A stretch of DNA of 64,000 nucleotides from an uncultured Lewinella sp. (GCA_913057785.1 CAJXPD010000001.1:42539-106538), one strand, 5' to 3'. Positions 9,028 through 17,777 are shown, counted from the stretch's first letter. Notes: generated from the letters alone by a model not told the origin. Made by a program: numbers and translations.

Positions 9028-9053
9028 TAGTGTATTAGTTAAGTAGTACACTA
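9028..9053. promoter_or_regulatory. Candidate operator for the GntR/YtrA-type repressor
   Basis: Perfect inverted repeat with arms TAGTGTA (9028-9034) and TACACTA (9047-9053) and a 12-bp spacer. It begins at the base after the -7 element and ends 15 bp before the first start codon. From memory, YtrA of Bacillus subtilis recognises AGTGTA and TACACT half-sites about 13 bp apart, so the half-sites match and the spacing differs by one base. The cognate regulator would be the GntR protein at the end of the same operon, giving autoregulation. Confidence 0.7.
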
Positions 9054-9068
9054 AATCACTAACCAACT

Positions 9069-9926
9069 ATGATACAATTAAAAGACCTCTCATTCAGCTA
9101 CAGTAAGGGCGCGATGCTCTTCGAGGGGTTGGAATTGTCCATACCTGGCGGGAATATATACGGGCTTCTGGGAAAGAATGGAGCCGGTAAGACGACGCTC
9201 TTGAGTTTGATCTCTGGATTATTATTCCCCAAATCGGGGAGCTGTGAGGTCTTAGGACATATACCTAGAAAGCGCCAACCCTCTTTTCTCTCAGACTTAT
9301 ACTTCATACCGGAAGAATTACACATACCTGCGATGAGAATAAGCACTTTTGTGGCTACTTATTCTCCTTTTTACCCAAAGTTTGACCGAGCTCAATTTTC
9401 TAAGCTGCTATCAGAATTCAAATTGAGCGAAGAACTAAAGATGAATAAATTGTCCTACGGACAGAAGAAGAAAGTCATCTTAAGTTTTGGTTTGGCCACC
9501 AATTGTAAATTGTTGATCCTGGATGAGCCTACAAATGGCCTGGATATTCCATCTAAGACTCAGCTTCGAAAGATATTGGCTGGGGCGATTTCTGAGGATC
9601 GTACATTTATCATATCCACTCACCAAGTGAGAGATCTTGCCAATTTGATGGATCCAATCATCATTATTAACCAGGGTAAGATCATTTTTCAAGAATCTAT
9701 CGAATCCATCAATAACAAATTACAGTTCCAATTAGCTTTTAGAGAACCCAACGCATCAGAGGTGATCTACTCGGAACGTGTACCTGGTGGCTTCATGACA
9801 ATAAACCCCCAAAATGGGGAAGGAGAGGAAGAAGTAGACCTGGAAGTGCTATTTAATGCGGTCATCGAAAAGACCGACTATTTCACTGATTTATTTAAAA
9901 CCGACTACGATTATGCAAACGAATAA
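9069..9926 (+). CDS. ABC transporter ATP-binding protein
   Basis: Cytoplasmic ATPase of an ABC system. Walker A is GLLGKNGAGKTT, the signature is LSYGQKKKV (a common LSGGQ variant in this family), Walker B is LLILDEPTNGLD, and the H-loop is FIISTHQ. The C-terminal ~70 residues form an extension seen in YtrB/YxlF-like ATPases. It is the first gene of an operon with the permease (14-bp overlap) and a GntR regulator. Such modules usually respond to cell-envelope stress or antimicrobials, but nothing here fixes the substrate. Expression is probably controlled from the promoter and operator immediately upstream. Confidence 0.92.
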   Translation: MIQLKDLSFSYSKGAMLFEGLELSIPGGNIYGLLGKNGAGKTTLLSLISGLLFPKSGSCEVLGHIPRKRQPSFLSDLYFIPEELHIPAMRISTFVATYSPFYPKFDRAQFSKLLSEFKLSEELKMNKLSYGQKKKVILSFGLATNCKLLILDEPTNGLDIPSKTQLRKILAGAISEDRTFIISTHQVRDLANLMDPIIIINQGKIIFQESIESINNKLQFQLAFREPNASEVIYSERVPGGFMTINPQNGEGEEEVDLEVLFNAVIEKTDYFTDLFKTDYDYANE

Positions 9927-10710
9927 CCTACTGGATCTGCGTCGTCTAGGCCTGCTGTTGAAGGAGGAGATGAGCTTGCAGTATCTCCGGTATCTTCTGG
10001 GCTTAGGAGTGGTGTTTGGAGGGCTGTTTATGATTTGGTGGATCAACGCCGCCGGGATTTTCTCAACGGAGAAGCAACAATTAGAAGAATTTCATTACAT
10101 CTGGTTTGCCGTCATTTTGTTATGCGGCGGGGCGTTCTTCTCAAGCTTAGCTTTTGTTCATTTTGGGGCAAAAACATCAAGATTGTTTTACCTCAATTTG
10201 CCTGCCTCTAACTTCGAAAAGTATACCGCTAAGTGGCTTATAACCGGACTAATATACCCATTGGCCATCTGGGTAGTTTATCTCATTTTTTCCTGGTTGG
10301 CCAATAAGGTAAATATACAGTACACAGAAGGTACACCTTTTGCACAGCTACCAGCCTTTGGGGAGACGACTTGGCTGTTTATGAGAATATATTTCGTCTC
10401 CCAAACCATCTTCTTGGCGGGAGCCGTATTCTTCCATCGCTATGCCATATTTAAAACGGCTTTCTCCTTGATGCTGGTGCAAATATTCTTGATGTTGTTT
10501 GTTTACCTATGTGCCCGAATTATTTTTCCAGAGATGTTCGAAGGTTGGACAGCCCCTGCGTCACCCAATCAAGTTTACCAGATAACTGACACCTTTAAAG
10601 ACTTTGTAAACAATCGACTAGAACAGGTCCTAGAGTATGTGTTCTGGCTTGCATTGGCCCCTATAATGCTTGTGATCGGCTTTTTTAAACTTACCGAAAA
10701 AGAGGTGTAA
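9913..10710 (+). CDS. ABC transporter permease-like membrane protein
   Basis: A 265-residue protein with about six predicted membrane segments (for example YLLGLGVVFGGLFMIWW, WFAVILLCGGAFFSSLAFV, LITGLIYPLAIWVVYLIF and FWLALAPIMLVIGFF). I chose the ATG at 9913 (MQTNNLLD); a longer frame from 9856 would run deep into the ATPase gene. The start overlaps the ATPase stop by 14 bp and the stop lies one base before the GntR gene, so the three are translationally coupled. It presumably forms the membrane channel for the upstream ATPase. It has no recognisable substrate signature. Confidence 0.82.
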   Translation: MQTNNLLDLRRLGLLLKEEMSLQYLRYLLGLGVVFGGLFMIWWINAAGIFSTEKQQLEEFHYIWFAVILLCGGAFFSSLAFVHFGAKTSRLFYLNLPASNFEKYTAKWLITGLIYPLAIWVVYLIFSWLANKVNIQYTEGTPFAQLPAFGETTWLFMRIYFVSQTIFLAGAVFFHRYAIFKTAFSLMLVQIFLMLFVYLCARIIFPEMFEGWTAPASPNQVYQITDTFKDFVNNRLEQVLEYVFWLALAPIMLVIGFFKLTEKEV

Positions 10711-10711
10711 G

Positions 10712-11086
10712 ATGGATTTTAAAAGACAAAAAGCAATCTACATACAAATTGCCGACTATCTGCTGGAAAACATCCTTGCTGGTGTTTTGGTCAAAGGGGA
10801 TAAAGTGCAATCGGTGAGGGAGATGGCAGCTACCGTACAGGTCAATCCAAATACGGTAGTACGCTCCTTCAATTACTTGCAAGACCGAGGAATAATTACG
10901 CAGCGAAGAGGAATTGGCTATTTCGTAGCGGAAGATGCTTTGGAAAAAACCCAAGCCCTGAAGCGCGAAATATTCATTCAACAGGAATTACCCGAACTGT
11001 TTAAAATGATGAAATTATTAGGGATGAATTTCGATGATATTCAGCAGATTTATCATCGACAATCCAACGGAGCAGGAGCACAGTGA
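10712..11086 (+). CDS. GntR-family (YtrA-type) transcriptional regulator
   Basis: Short DNA-binding repressor: an N-terminal winged HTH of the GntR family (IYIQIADYLLENILAG, then VREMAATVQVNPNTVVRSF, then the wing RRGIGYFVAE) followed by only ~50 residues with no ligand domain. At 124 residues it fits the YtrA subfamily, which regulates adjacent ABC operons. It starts one base after the permease stop and so is the last gene of the operon. The inverted repeat over the operon's start site is its expected binding site. The short C-terminal part (LKREIFIQQELPELFKMMKLL) probably dimerises. Confidence 0.9.
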   Translation: MDFKRQKAIYIQIADYLLENILAGVLVKGDKVQSVREMAATVQVNPNTVVRSFNYLQDRGIITQRRGIGYFVAEDALEKTQALKREIFIQQELPELFKMMKLLGMNFDDIQQIYHRQSNGAGAQ

Positions 11087-11133
11087 TAAGACTACAAAGA
11101 AATTACCCAACTGTACAAGAAAATTAAATCACC

Positions 11134-11205
11134 ATGACTGTTATTCTTTCAATTATCCTGTCTTTAATCTGGGCCCTGTTCTTTGGATTTGTGCCTAATC
11201 TCTAA
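11134..11205 (+). CDS. Putative 23-residue hydrophobic small protein
   Basis: An ATG-initiated mini-ORF encoding one predicted membrane helix: it begins MTVILSIILSLIWALF and ends FGFVPNL. It lies between the GntR gene and the GIN-domain gene on the same strand, and could be the last cistron of the ABC operon or a leader of the next gene. The near-complete absence of charged residues is what a single-pass microprotein would show, but short ORFs arise by chance. No ribosome-binding sequence supports it. Confidence 0.3.
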   Translation: MTVILSIILSLIWALFFGFVPNL

Positions 11206-11227
11206 CTCCTCTATCAAATCTTGTAAG

Positions 11228-12004
11228 ATGAAAACCAGTAGTAAATTATTAATAGGCTTATTGGCGGTGATGATGACGATGATCCTGACTTTCTTAATTA
11301 CGGCGCGCATGAACGCGGAGGTTAGGAGCCCAGAGGAAAGAGCGAGTCGTGATCACGGAGATGTGCAAGGAAACGGGCAAGTAGGGGTTGACCTTCGCTC
11401 AATAACAGATTACACTTCTGTGGCTTTGCATGCCAATATGGATGTGGAAATGAGTACGGCATTTGAGCAGATAGAAGTTTCAGCAGAGGACAATCTCTTT
11501 GGAAATATCATTACCAAAGTAGAGAAGGGGACGCTACATATCCATTGGAAAGAGGGCGAATGGGCTAGGGCCACCTTACCGGTGAAAATAAAAGTTCCAT
11601 TAGCTGCGGTGAATACCTTAGTAATCAATGACAGTGGGTTCATTACCGTGACTGATACCATTGCAGGCGATACTTTGCGACTTAGAGGATATGGTAATGG
11701 CGATATGGCCTTAGCCGCTAAGGTAGATTACCTAGATGCTGAGATTCATGGTAATGGTAATATGGATGTAGAGGGCGCTGCAAATCACCTGGATTTGGCA
11801 ATTTATGGATCTGGTGATCTGACCGCTTTTGATCTATCGGTACAGACTGCCGGGATTCGCACCGAAGGAAATGGAGGAGCTAAAATTCAAGTTGCCGAAA
11901 CTTTGAAGGGTGTGACCCACGGGCGAGGTCATATTCGACTGAAGGGCGCGGCCGATACTAAGGATTTTAAGGCAAGGAATGGCCGCTTGATTCTCCTTGA
12001 ATAG
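11228..12004 (+). CDS. GIN-domain (DUF2807) secreted protein
   Basis: Exported protein with a signal peptide or N-terminal anchor (LLIGLLAVMMTMILTFLIT) and a DUF2807 'auto-transporter adhesin head, GIN' domain. Its repeated short beta-strands carry NG, GNG and GSG turns, e.g. LRGYGNGDM, EIHGNGNMD, IYGSGDLTAFDL, EGNGGAKI and HGRGHIRLKG. This pattern predicts a right-handed beta-helix. The family is common in Bacteroidota and its function is unclear. The ATG at 11228 is preferred over a longer frame from 11183, because it directly precedes the basic, then hydrophobic leader. It may be read through from the upstream ABC/GntR operon. Confidence 0.82.
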   Translation: MKTSSKLLIGLLAVMMTMILTFLITARMNAEVRSPEERASRDHGDVQGNGQVGVDLRSITDYTSVALHANMDVEMSTAFEQIEVSAEDNLFGNIITKVEKGTLHIHWKEGEWARATLPVKIKVPLAAVNTLVINDSGFITVTDTIAGDTLRLRGYGNGDMALAAKVDYLDAEIHGNGNMDVEGAANHLDLAIYGSGDLTAFDLSVQTAGIRTEGNGGAKIQVAETLKGVTHGRGHIRLKGAADTKDFKARNGRLILLE

Positions 12005-12136
12005 GAATAAGCGATAGAATAAATGATCGATTTCTAATCACGAACTCTCCTTAATCTACCAATGGTTCGTACGATTTTCTCACACATGCCTATCCTGGTC
12101 ATGCAGGGGAATCCTACGCCAAAAAAACAATCTATT

Positions 12137-14101
12137 ATGAAATCATTGACTGTTGAGCAAGTAGGCAAACTCATTTTCTTCTATTTACTAATGACTCTCC
12201 CGTTCTTGGCTTTGGCTCTAAGTGCATCCGCCCAGAACACCAGTTATCGCTCTATTCTAGAGGAGTCATTTGGTGATCATCAATCAGGAGCGACCGCTAT
12301 CGTGGCCAAGAAAGGCAAGATCTTGTATCAAGATGCGATTGGAAATGCCAATATGGAACTTGGCGTAGAGATGAAAATGGAGCATATTTTCCGCATTGGA
12401 TCGATTACCAAACAATTTACTGCCGTAGCGATCATGCAATTGGAGGAGCAAGGTAAATTATCGATTCAAGATCCCATTACAAAGTTTATTCCGGATTACC
12501 CTACACACGGACATACCATCACCGTAGAACATCTGTTGACACATACTTCAGGGATTAGAAGCTATACCGATATGGATAGCTTTGGTAGTATGTTTAGAAA
12601 GGATATGACCCCAGAGGAACTAGTGGCTGTTTTTAAGGACGAGCCGATGGATTTTGTTCCGGGCGAAAAATTCAATTATAATAACTCTGGCTATATCCTT
12701 TTAGGAGTGATTATTGAAAAGGTCAGTGGTCTCTCCTATCAGGAATATGTACAAAAGAATATGTTTGACCCATTGGGAATGACCGCTTCCTATTACGGCA
12801 GTGCGAGTCAAGTGATTCCGCAGAGAGTGGCAGGTTACCAAGGAGCAAGAGGAGATTATCGCAATGCCGATTACCTCAGCATGACACTACCTTATGCAGC
12901 AGGCTCCCTACTATCTAATGTGGCGGATCTCTATACTTGGACCCAGGCAGTTCATGCACATCAGTTGGTAAGCGCTAAAAGCTTGGCAAAGGCCTTTTCT
13001 CCATTCGAACTAAACGATGGGAAAGAATCAGATTACGGCTATGGCTGGACTTTAAGTAAGATCTATGACAGACCGGCAGTAGAGCATGGCGGAGGCATCA
13101 ATGGTTTCTTAACTGAATCCATCTATATCCCTGAAGAAGAACTCTTTGTGGCAGTCTTCTCCAACTGTAATTGTCAATCCCCTAGCCCTGCCGCTAATAA
13201 GATGGCCGCGCTCGCCTTGGGAGAGTTAAAGGCTTTTACCAAGGTGGAATTAAGTGCCGATAAGCTGCAAGAGTATGTAGGCATTTATGAAAATGAAGAG
13301 GGAAACAAGCATAAGATTGTGGTAGAAGATGGAAAGTTGTACACGATGAGTCGGGGAGGAAATCGCTATGAATTAAATCCAATGGGAAAGGATTGGGTTT
13401 TCTTTAACGATAATTTACGTACCGCTCAGTTTGTAAGAGAAACAGAAGGCAAAGTGGTTGCTATCAAAGCTTATGAAAGAGGGAGCTATTTGGGCACTGC
13501 CAAAAAAACTGCAGAGAAGGTAGAAGCCAAGCAAGCTATCACCTTATCTGAGTCAGAATTGCAGGAATACACTGGGACCTATGATATGGGACCCTTCAAG
13601 ATCAAAGTCACGCTTGAAGAGGGTAAGCTGTACGGTAAGCCAGATGGAGACGGCAAAGCTGAACTATGGCCTAGTGCTAAGGATGAGTTCTTTTTGAAGG
13701 TAGTTGACGCTACAGTGGAATTCCTTCGTGTAAATGGTAAGGTGCAAGGCATGAAAGTAACGCAAGGTGATGCGCAACTAGAGGGGAGTTTGATGGCAGA
13801 AGTAGAGCCTAAAGAAGCAACAGTGAGCAGCAAGGGCGCTACAGACCTTTCGATATACACAGGTGTCTACGCATCAGAGGGACGGCACTTGAAGGTCACT
13901 TTGGAGAATGGCTTTTTGTATGGCCAACCGGATGATGATACCAAAGAAAAAATGAAGCCGAATGGACCAGACAGCTTCGAAGTAGATACATCGGATGGTG
14001 GCCAAGTGAAGGTGACTTTCAAACGCGACGGGGAGAAGGTTGTTGGGATTAAATTGGAAATGAGTAGTGGACATGAAATGGTAGCGCAGAAGATTAAGTA
14101 G
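12137..14101 (+). CDS. Serine beta-lactamase-like hydrolase with three C-terminal repeats
   Basis: Secreted S12 (class C beta-lactamase/D-Ala-D-Ala peptidase) family protein. A signal peptide ending SASAQ is followed by the catalytic domain: S89-I-T-K92 (SxxK), Y181-N-N183 (YxN), and H317-G-G-G in place of the KTG triad. The last ~230 residues hold three tandem ~80-residue modules, each starting LxxYxGxY and containing a [EN]xGxLY[GT] turn (LQEYVGIY, LQEYTGTY and LSIYTGVY). These resemble DUF3471-type beta-domains. I start at ATG 12137 (MKSLTVEQ); a longer frame from 12062 adds a non-conserved, uncharacteristic leader. The paralogue immediately downstream has only two modules. Substrate unknown: muropeptide, D-amino-acid or esterase activity are all possible. 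Confidence 0.87.
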   Translation: MKSLTVEQVGKLIFFYLLMTLPFLALALSASAQNTSYRSILEESFGDHQSGATAIVAKKGKILYQDAIGNANMELGVEMKMEHIFRIGSITKQFTAVAIMQLEEQGKLSIQDPITKFIPDYPTHGHTITVEHLLTHTSGIRSYTDMDSFGSMFRKDMTPEELVAVFKDEPMDFVPGEKFNYNNSGYILLGVIIEKVSGLSYQEYVQKNMFDPLGMTASYYGSASQVIPQRVAGYQGARGDYRNADYLSMTLPYAAGSLLSNVADLYTWTQAVHAHQLVSAKSLAKAFSPFELNDGKESDYGYGWTLSKIYDRPAVEHGGGINGFLTESIYIPEEELFVAVFSNCNCQSPSPAANKMAALALGELKAFTKVELSADKLQEYVGIYENEEGNKHKIVVEDGKLYTMSRGGNRYELNPMGKDWVFFNDNLRTAQFVRETEGKVVAIKAYERGSYLGTAKKTAEKVEAKQAITLSESELQEYTGTYDMGPFKIKVTLEEGKLYGKPDGDGKAELWPSAKDEFFLKVVDATVEFLRVNGKVQGMKVTQGDAQLEGSLMAEVEPKEATVSSKGATDLSIYTGVYASEGRHLKVTLENGFLYGQPDDDTKEKMKPNGPDSFEVDTSDGGQVKVTFKRDGEKVVGIKLEMSSGHEMVAQKIK

Positions 14102-14178
14102 TGTGCGCTTGTGAAGGTGGGAAACGCTAACCACCAAAATTGTCAGAGAAGGATTATTCACTCCTTAAACAAACAGCA

Positions 14179-15843
14179 ATGTCACATATACCTTCTTTAA
14201 ATAATCGATGTTCACTAGGATTAGCCATTTTGGTCATGATCATGATGAATGGTTTTTCTCTCCTTGGACAGGATGCCAATCCTTACGAAACCATCCTTGC
14301 ACAGGAATTTGAGGCCTATCAATCTGGTGCAGCCGTTCTGGTGGTAAAGGAAGGGGAGACCCTATTTAGGGGAGGTATTGGTTTCGCTAACATAGATCAA
14401 GGAGAGAAAATCTCTCCGACACATTTATTTCGAATTGGTTCCATTACTAAGACATTTACGGCAGTTGCCATTTTGCAATTGACTGAGCAGGGAAAACTGG
14501 ATATTTCGGATCCAGTACAGGCCTATCTACCGGACTATCCCAAAAATGGTAAGGAAATGAGGATTGAACATTTGCTAACCCATACTGCTGGTATTAAGCC
14601 GTATACGGGTATGGCGGAGGTAGCTCATCTACAAGATAAAGCTGCAACACCAGAGCAAATTATTGATGTTTTTAAAGATGCTCCCACGGAATTTACACCG
14701 GGAGAACAATACCGGTACAACAACTATGGGTACATCCTTCTGGGAGCCATTATTGAGCAGGTGAGCGGGATGCGTTATGGTGCGTATTTGGAGAAAGCAA
14801 TTTTTAAGCCTTTGGGTATGAAGGACACCTACTTTGGAGATGCACAGGAAGCTACCAAAGAGCAGGCAATAGGATACGAGCAAGACAATGGAGCTTATCA
14901 GCATGCACCTTATTTGAATATGGCCATTCCCTATGCTGCCGGAGGTCTAGTATCAACAGTGGATGATCTTCACAAATGGATGCAAGCATTACAAGCAAAT
15001 AAAGTGATTAGCGAATCGAGCTTGCAACAGGCATTTTCATCCTACCGACTTGAAGGTGGGGCTTCTACTCCCTATGGCTACGGTTGGCAACTGGCCGAGC
15101 TATACGGGCAGCAAGTAGTAGGCCATGATGGCGTTATTCAGGGCTTCCTGTCCAACATGATCTATTTGCCTAAGGAAGATCTATTCGTAGCCGTATTGTC
15201 TAACTGTACTTGTAAAAACCCAGTCGGACTGGCTAATAAACTGGCAGCTTTCGCTATCGGTGAATATCCTCTGGTGTCAAAAGGACCACTAGATGCCAGT
15301 ACCATAGATCCATACGTTGGCCAATATCAGTATGAGGGAAAGAGGAAGCATGAGATCTTTCATGAAGACGGGCAACTATATAGTCTTACTACTGGAGATC
15401 GACGACGGCCGCTCTACATGGGTGCAACAGATCAATTCTTTTTCGAGGAAGGCCTGATCAGTATTGAGTTCGTGCGGAATGAAGCGGGTGAAGTCGTGGG
15501 CTTGAAGCGGGTCGAAGCAGGCAAAGTAGTAGCTGAGGCTGCCAAGCAATCGAATACTGTAGCCCAAAAGGAGGCTATCCAGCTCAAAGCAAAAGAATTG
15601 CAGGAATATGTGGGAAAATATGATTTAGGTCCCTTTCATCTATTCATCACCTTGGAGGAAGACAAGCTTTTTGGCCAGCCCGAAGGGCAAAGCAAAGAGC
15701 AGTTGTTTGCTAAAGCCAAAGACCACCTCTTTCTAAAGACGGTGGATGCAGAAATGGAATTCTTCCGTAAGGACGGCCAGGTGCAAGCAGTGAAAGTGAC
15801 CATTGGCAACAATAGTTTCCAAGGAAAACTGGTCCAGGACTAG
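14179..15843 (+). CDS. Serine beta-lactamase-like hydrolase, tandem paralogue
   Basis: Second S12-family secreted hydrolase, clearly a duplicate of the upstream gene. It has a signal peptide ending SLLGQ, S88-I-T-K91 (SxxK), Y180-N-N182 (YxN), and H316-D-G at the KTG position (the upstream copy has HGG). The shared segments RIGSITK, EHLLTHT, YILLG and YAAG line up across the two. Only two C-terminal modules follow the catalytic domain (YVGQYQYEGK and LQEYVGKYDLG), one fewer than the neighbour. ATG 14179 (MSHIPSLN) is chosen; an earlier in-frame ATG at 14140 is possible. A strong terminator follows at 15898. Confidence 0.87.
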   Translation: MSHIPSLNNRCSLGLAILVMIMMNGFSLLGQDANPYETILAQEFEAYQSGAAVLVVKEGETLFRGGIGFANIDQGEKISPTHLFRIGSITKTFTAVAILQLTEQGKLDISDPVQAYLPDYPKNGKEMRIEHLLTHTAGIKPYTGMAEVAHLQDKAATPEQIIDVFKDAPTEFTPGEQYRYNNYGYILLGAIIEQVSGMRYGAYLEKAIFKPLGMKDTYFGDAQEATKEQAIGYEQDNGAYQHAPYLNMAIPYAAGGLVSTVDDLHKWMQALQANKVISESSLQQAFSSYRLEGGASTPYGYGWQLAELYGQQVVGHDGVIQGFLSNMIYLPKEDLFVAVLSNCTCKNPVGLANKLAAFAIGEYPLVSKGPLDASTIDPYVGQYQYEGKRKHEIFHEDGQLYSLTTGDRRRPLYMGATDQFFFEEGLISIEFVRNEAGEVVGLKRVEAGKVVAEAAKQSNTVAQKEAIQLKAKELQEYVGKYDLGPFHLFITLEEDKLFGQPEGQSKEQLFAKAKDHLFLKTVDAEMEFFRKDGQVQAVKVTIGNNSFQGKLVQD

Positions 15844-15897
15844 ATCCACAACAAATTTGACTTAAGAACCACTTCCATATAATTTTATTCCAATCCA

Positions 15898-15927
15898 GGG
15901 TTTGAGCGTTGCTCAGACCCTTTTTTT
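15898..15927 (+). terminator. Strong Rho-independent terminator
   Basis: GGGTTTGAGC (15898-15907) pairs with GCTCAGACCC (15911-15920), ten pairs with one G-U, a GTT loop, and seven T residues directly after. It ends the hydrolase pair. Confidence 0.88.
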
Positions 15928-15952
15928 AGTCTTCTATTTATGAATACTTATC

Positions 15953-15960
15953 TACCTTTG
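15953..15960 (+). promoter_or_regulatory. -7 element abutting the YkgJ-like gene start
   Basis: TACCTTTG matches TAnnTTTG and ends only five bases before the ATG at 15966. The predicted start of transcription would fall at or next to the start codon, suggesting a leaderless mRNA. No TTG occurs at the usual -33 distance. Confidence 0.5.
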
Positions 15961-15965
15961 CGCCC

Positions 15966-16451
15966 ATGATCCCACCAGCACAGATCAAGGCCCGGGCCAA
16001 AGATGAACGTAAGGCCAATAAGAAGTTCTTTAATCGTTTGGCGAGGCAAAAGCCTAAGCACTTGGATCAAACGGTAGCCCAACTGCACGATGAGGTTTTT
16101 GAGGAAATCGACTGCCTGGTTTGCGCCAACTGCTGCAAAACTACTAGCCCTATCTTTATCGACAAGGACATTGATCGGATTGCTCGCCACCTGGGCCAGC
16201 GACCAGCTGACTTCGTAGACCAATATCTACACCTGGACGAAGATGGGGACTACGTTCTGAATGAAGCCCCTTGCGCCTTTCTGGGCGAGGACAACTATTG
16301 CTCGATCTATGAGGTTCGTCCCCGAGCCTGCCGGGAATATCCCCATACGGACCGAAAGAACTTCCATCAAATTCTAGGTCTTACGTTGAAGAATACGGCG
16401 GTTTGTCCGGCGGTATTTGAGGTGGTGAAGCGGTTGCGGGATGTTTTCTAA
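15966..16451 (+). CDS. YkgJ-family cysteine-cluster protein
   Basis: Small cytoplasmic protein of the YkgJ/UPF0153 zinc- or iron-binding cluster family. The signature cysteines are CLVCANCC near residues 50-57, then APCAFLGEDNYCSIYEVRPRACREYP, and a last Cys in TAVCPAV. The N-terminal ~45 residues are basic and helical. The biochemical role of the family is not established; it is often described as a putative metal or Fe-S cluster carrier. The gene ends three bases before the stop of the convergent mtaB gene, with no terminator between them. Its promoter element almost touches the ATG. Confidence 0.88.
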   Translation: MIPPAQIKARAKDERKANKKFFNRLARQKPKHLDQTVAQLHDEVFEEIDCLVCANCCKTTSPIFIDKDIDRIARHLGQRPADFVDQYLHLDEDGDYVLNEAPCAFLGEDNYCSIYEVRPRACREYPHTDRKNFHQILGLTLKNTAVCPAVFEVVKRLRDVF

Positions 16452-16454
16452 GTT

Positions 16455-17777
16455 CTAAACTACTACCAATCCCTTCTCATTAATCTCCTGTAACTTCGCT
16501 ACATGTGTCTGATTTAGTAGAGCCTCTTGTAGAGGCGTCTCAATCTTCACATAGTTGTCGGTGAAGCCTGACATCATGCCAGGAGTCTTACTTTTTTCGA
16601 AGAGGATAGGGCGGGTTTGCCCTAGATGCTGCTCGTAGAAGTAACGGCGCTTTTTCTCGCTAAGGATAGTTAGCATCTGGTTGCGTCGTCGTCGTTCCTG
16701 CATAGACACAGGGTCTGGCATTTCAAAGGCCAGCGTATTTGGCCGCTCAGAATAGGTAAAGACGTGGAGATAGGAGATATCCAAGCTATTGATGAAGCGG
16801 TAGCTTTCGAGGAAATCTTCCTCTGTCTCTCCAGGGAAGCCTACAATCACATCTACACCAATACAGCAGTGCGGCATCAGCTCCTTAATTTTTGCCACAC
16901 GCTGTTCGTAAAGCTCTCGCTTGTAGCGACGGCGCATCATTTTGAGCTGCTTGTTGTTGCCGGATTGTAGCGGCATATGGAAGTGGTGAGCGAATCGCTT
17001 GGATTGCGCTACGAAGGCTATGATTTCGTCCGTGCAGAGATTGGGTTCGATAGAGGAAATGCGGAATCTTTCGATGCCTTCTACCTCATCCAACTGGCGA
17101 ATCAAGTCGATAAAAAGCGCTTCCTTCTTCGGTTTTACGCCTTCAATCACCTCGGTACCATTGCCAAAGTCACCAATATTCACCCCGGTCAGGACGATTT
17201 CTTTCACGCCCATTTCCGCAATTTTCCTGGCATTGGCCACCACGCTTTCTACCGTATCACTCCGGCTCTTACCGCGAGCCAGTGGAATCGTGCAGAAGCT
17301 ACATTTATAATCACAGCCATCTTGCACTTTCAAAAAAGATCGCGTACGATCTCCGAAAGAGAAAGCGTTGACGAAGTCTTTGGCTTCCTTGACTTCTCCG
17401 GCTTGTACCATGCCTTTGTCGGTCGACTTAGACAAGTCATCAATGAAGTCCAGGATGCGGAATTTCTCCGCTGCTCCAAGTACCAGGTCAACGCCTTCTA
17501 TATTGGCTATTTCTTCAGGTTTAAGTTGTGCGTAACACCCTACGACGGTCACAAAGGCCTGAGGATTTTTACGCAAAGCGCGCCGAACGATCTGCCGGCA
17601 CTTGCGATCTGCAAAGTCAGTTACGGAGCAGGTATTAATCACATAGATATCTGCTCCTTCATCAAACTTATTCTCCGAATAGCCAGCCTTCTCGAACAAG
17701 CGGCCAATGGCAGAAGTTTCGGAGTAATTTAGTTTGCAGCCTAAAGTGTAAAATGCAACTGATTTTGGCGTCGCCAT
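16455..17777 (-). CDS. mtaB: tRNA (N6-threonylcarbamoyladenosine-C2)-methylthiotransferase
   Basis: Radical-SAM methylthiotransferase that adds the 2-methylthio group to t6A37 of ANN-decoding tRNAs. The N-terminal UPF0004 domain carries TLGCKLNYSET and a second Cys in INTCSVTDFADRKC. The radical-SAM CX3CX2C is CDYKCSFC, in DGCDYKCSFCTIP. The HHFHMPLQSGNN and GVDVIVGFPGETEEDF segments are typical, and a TRAM-like C-terminal domain follows. I start at the ATG at 17777 (MATPKSVAFY), which directly precedes conserved sequence; the frame is open 15 codons further upstream. At 440 residues it is of normal length. Confidence 0.93.
   Translation of the reverse strand: MATPKSVAFYTLGCKLNYSETSAIGRLFEKAGYSENKFDEGADIYVINTCSVTDFADRKCRQIVRRALRKNPQAFVTVVGCYAQLKPEEIANIEGVDLVLGAAEKFRILDFIDDLSKSTDKGMVQAGEVKEAKDFVNAFSFGDRTRSFLKVQDGCDYKCSFCTIPLARGKSRSDTVESVVANARKIAEMGVKEIVLTGVNIGDFGNGTEVIEGVKPKKEALFIDLIRQLDEVEGIERFRISSIEPNLCTDEIIAFVAQSKRFAHHFHMPLQSGNNKQLKMMRRRYKRELYEQRVAKIKELMPHCCIGVDVIVGFPGETEEDFLESYRFINSLDISYLHVFTYSERPNTLAFEMPDPVSMQERRRRNQMLTILSEKKRRYFYEQHLGQTRPILFEKSKTPGMMSGFTDNYVKIETPLQEALLNQTHVAKLQEINEKGLVVV

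Noticed and set aside
16977..17732. Long open frame (251 codons) on the plus strand
   Set aside because: It is entirely antisense to the conserved mtaB gene, has no family features, and reflects codon use of mtaB.
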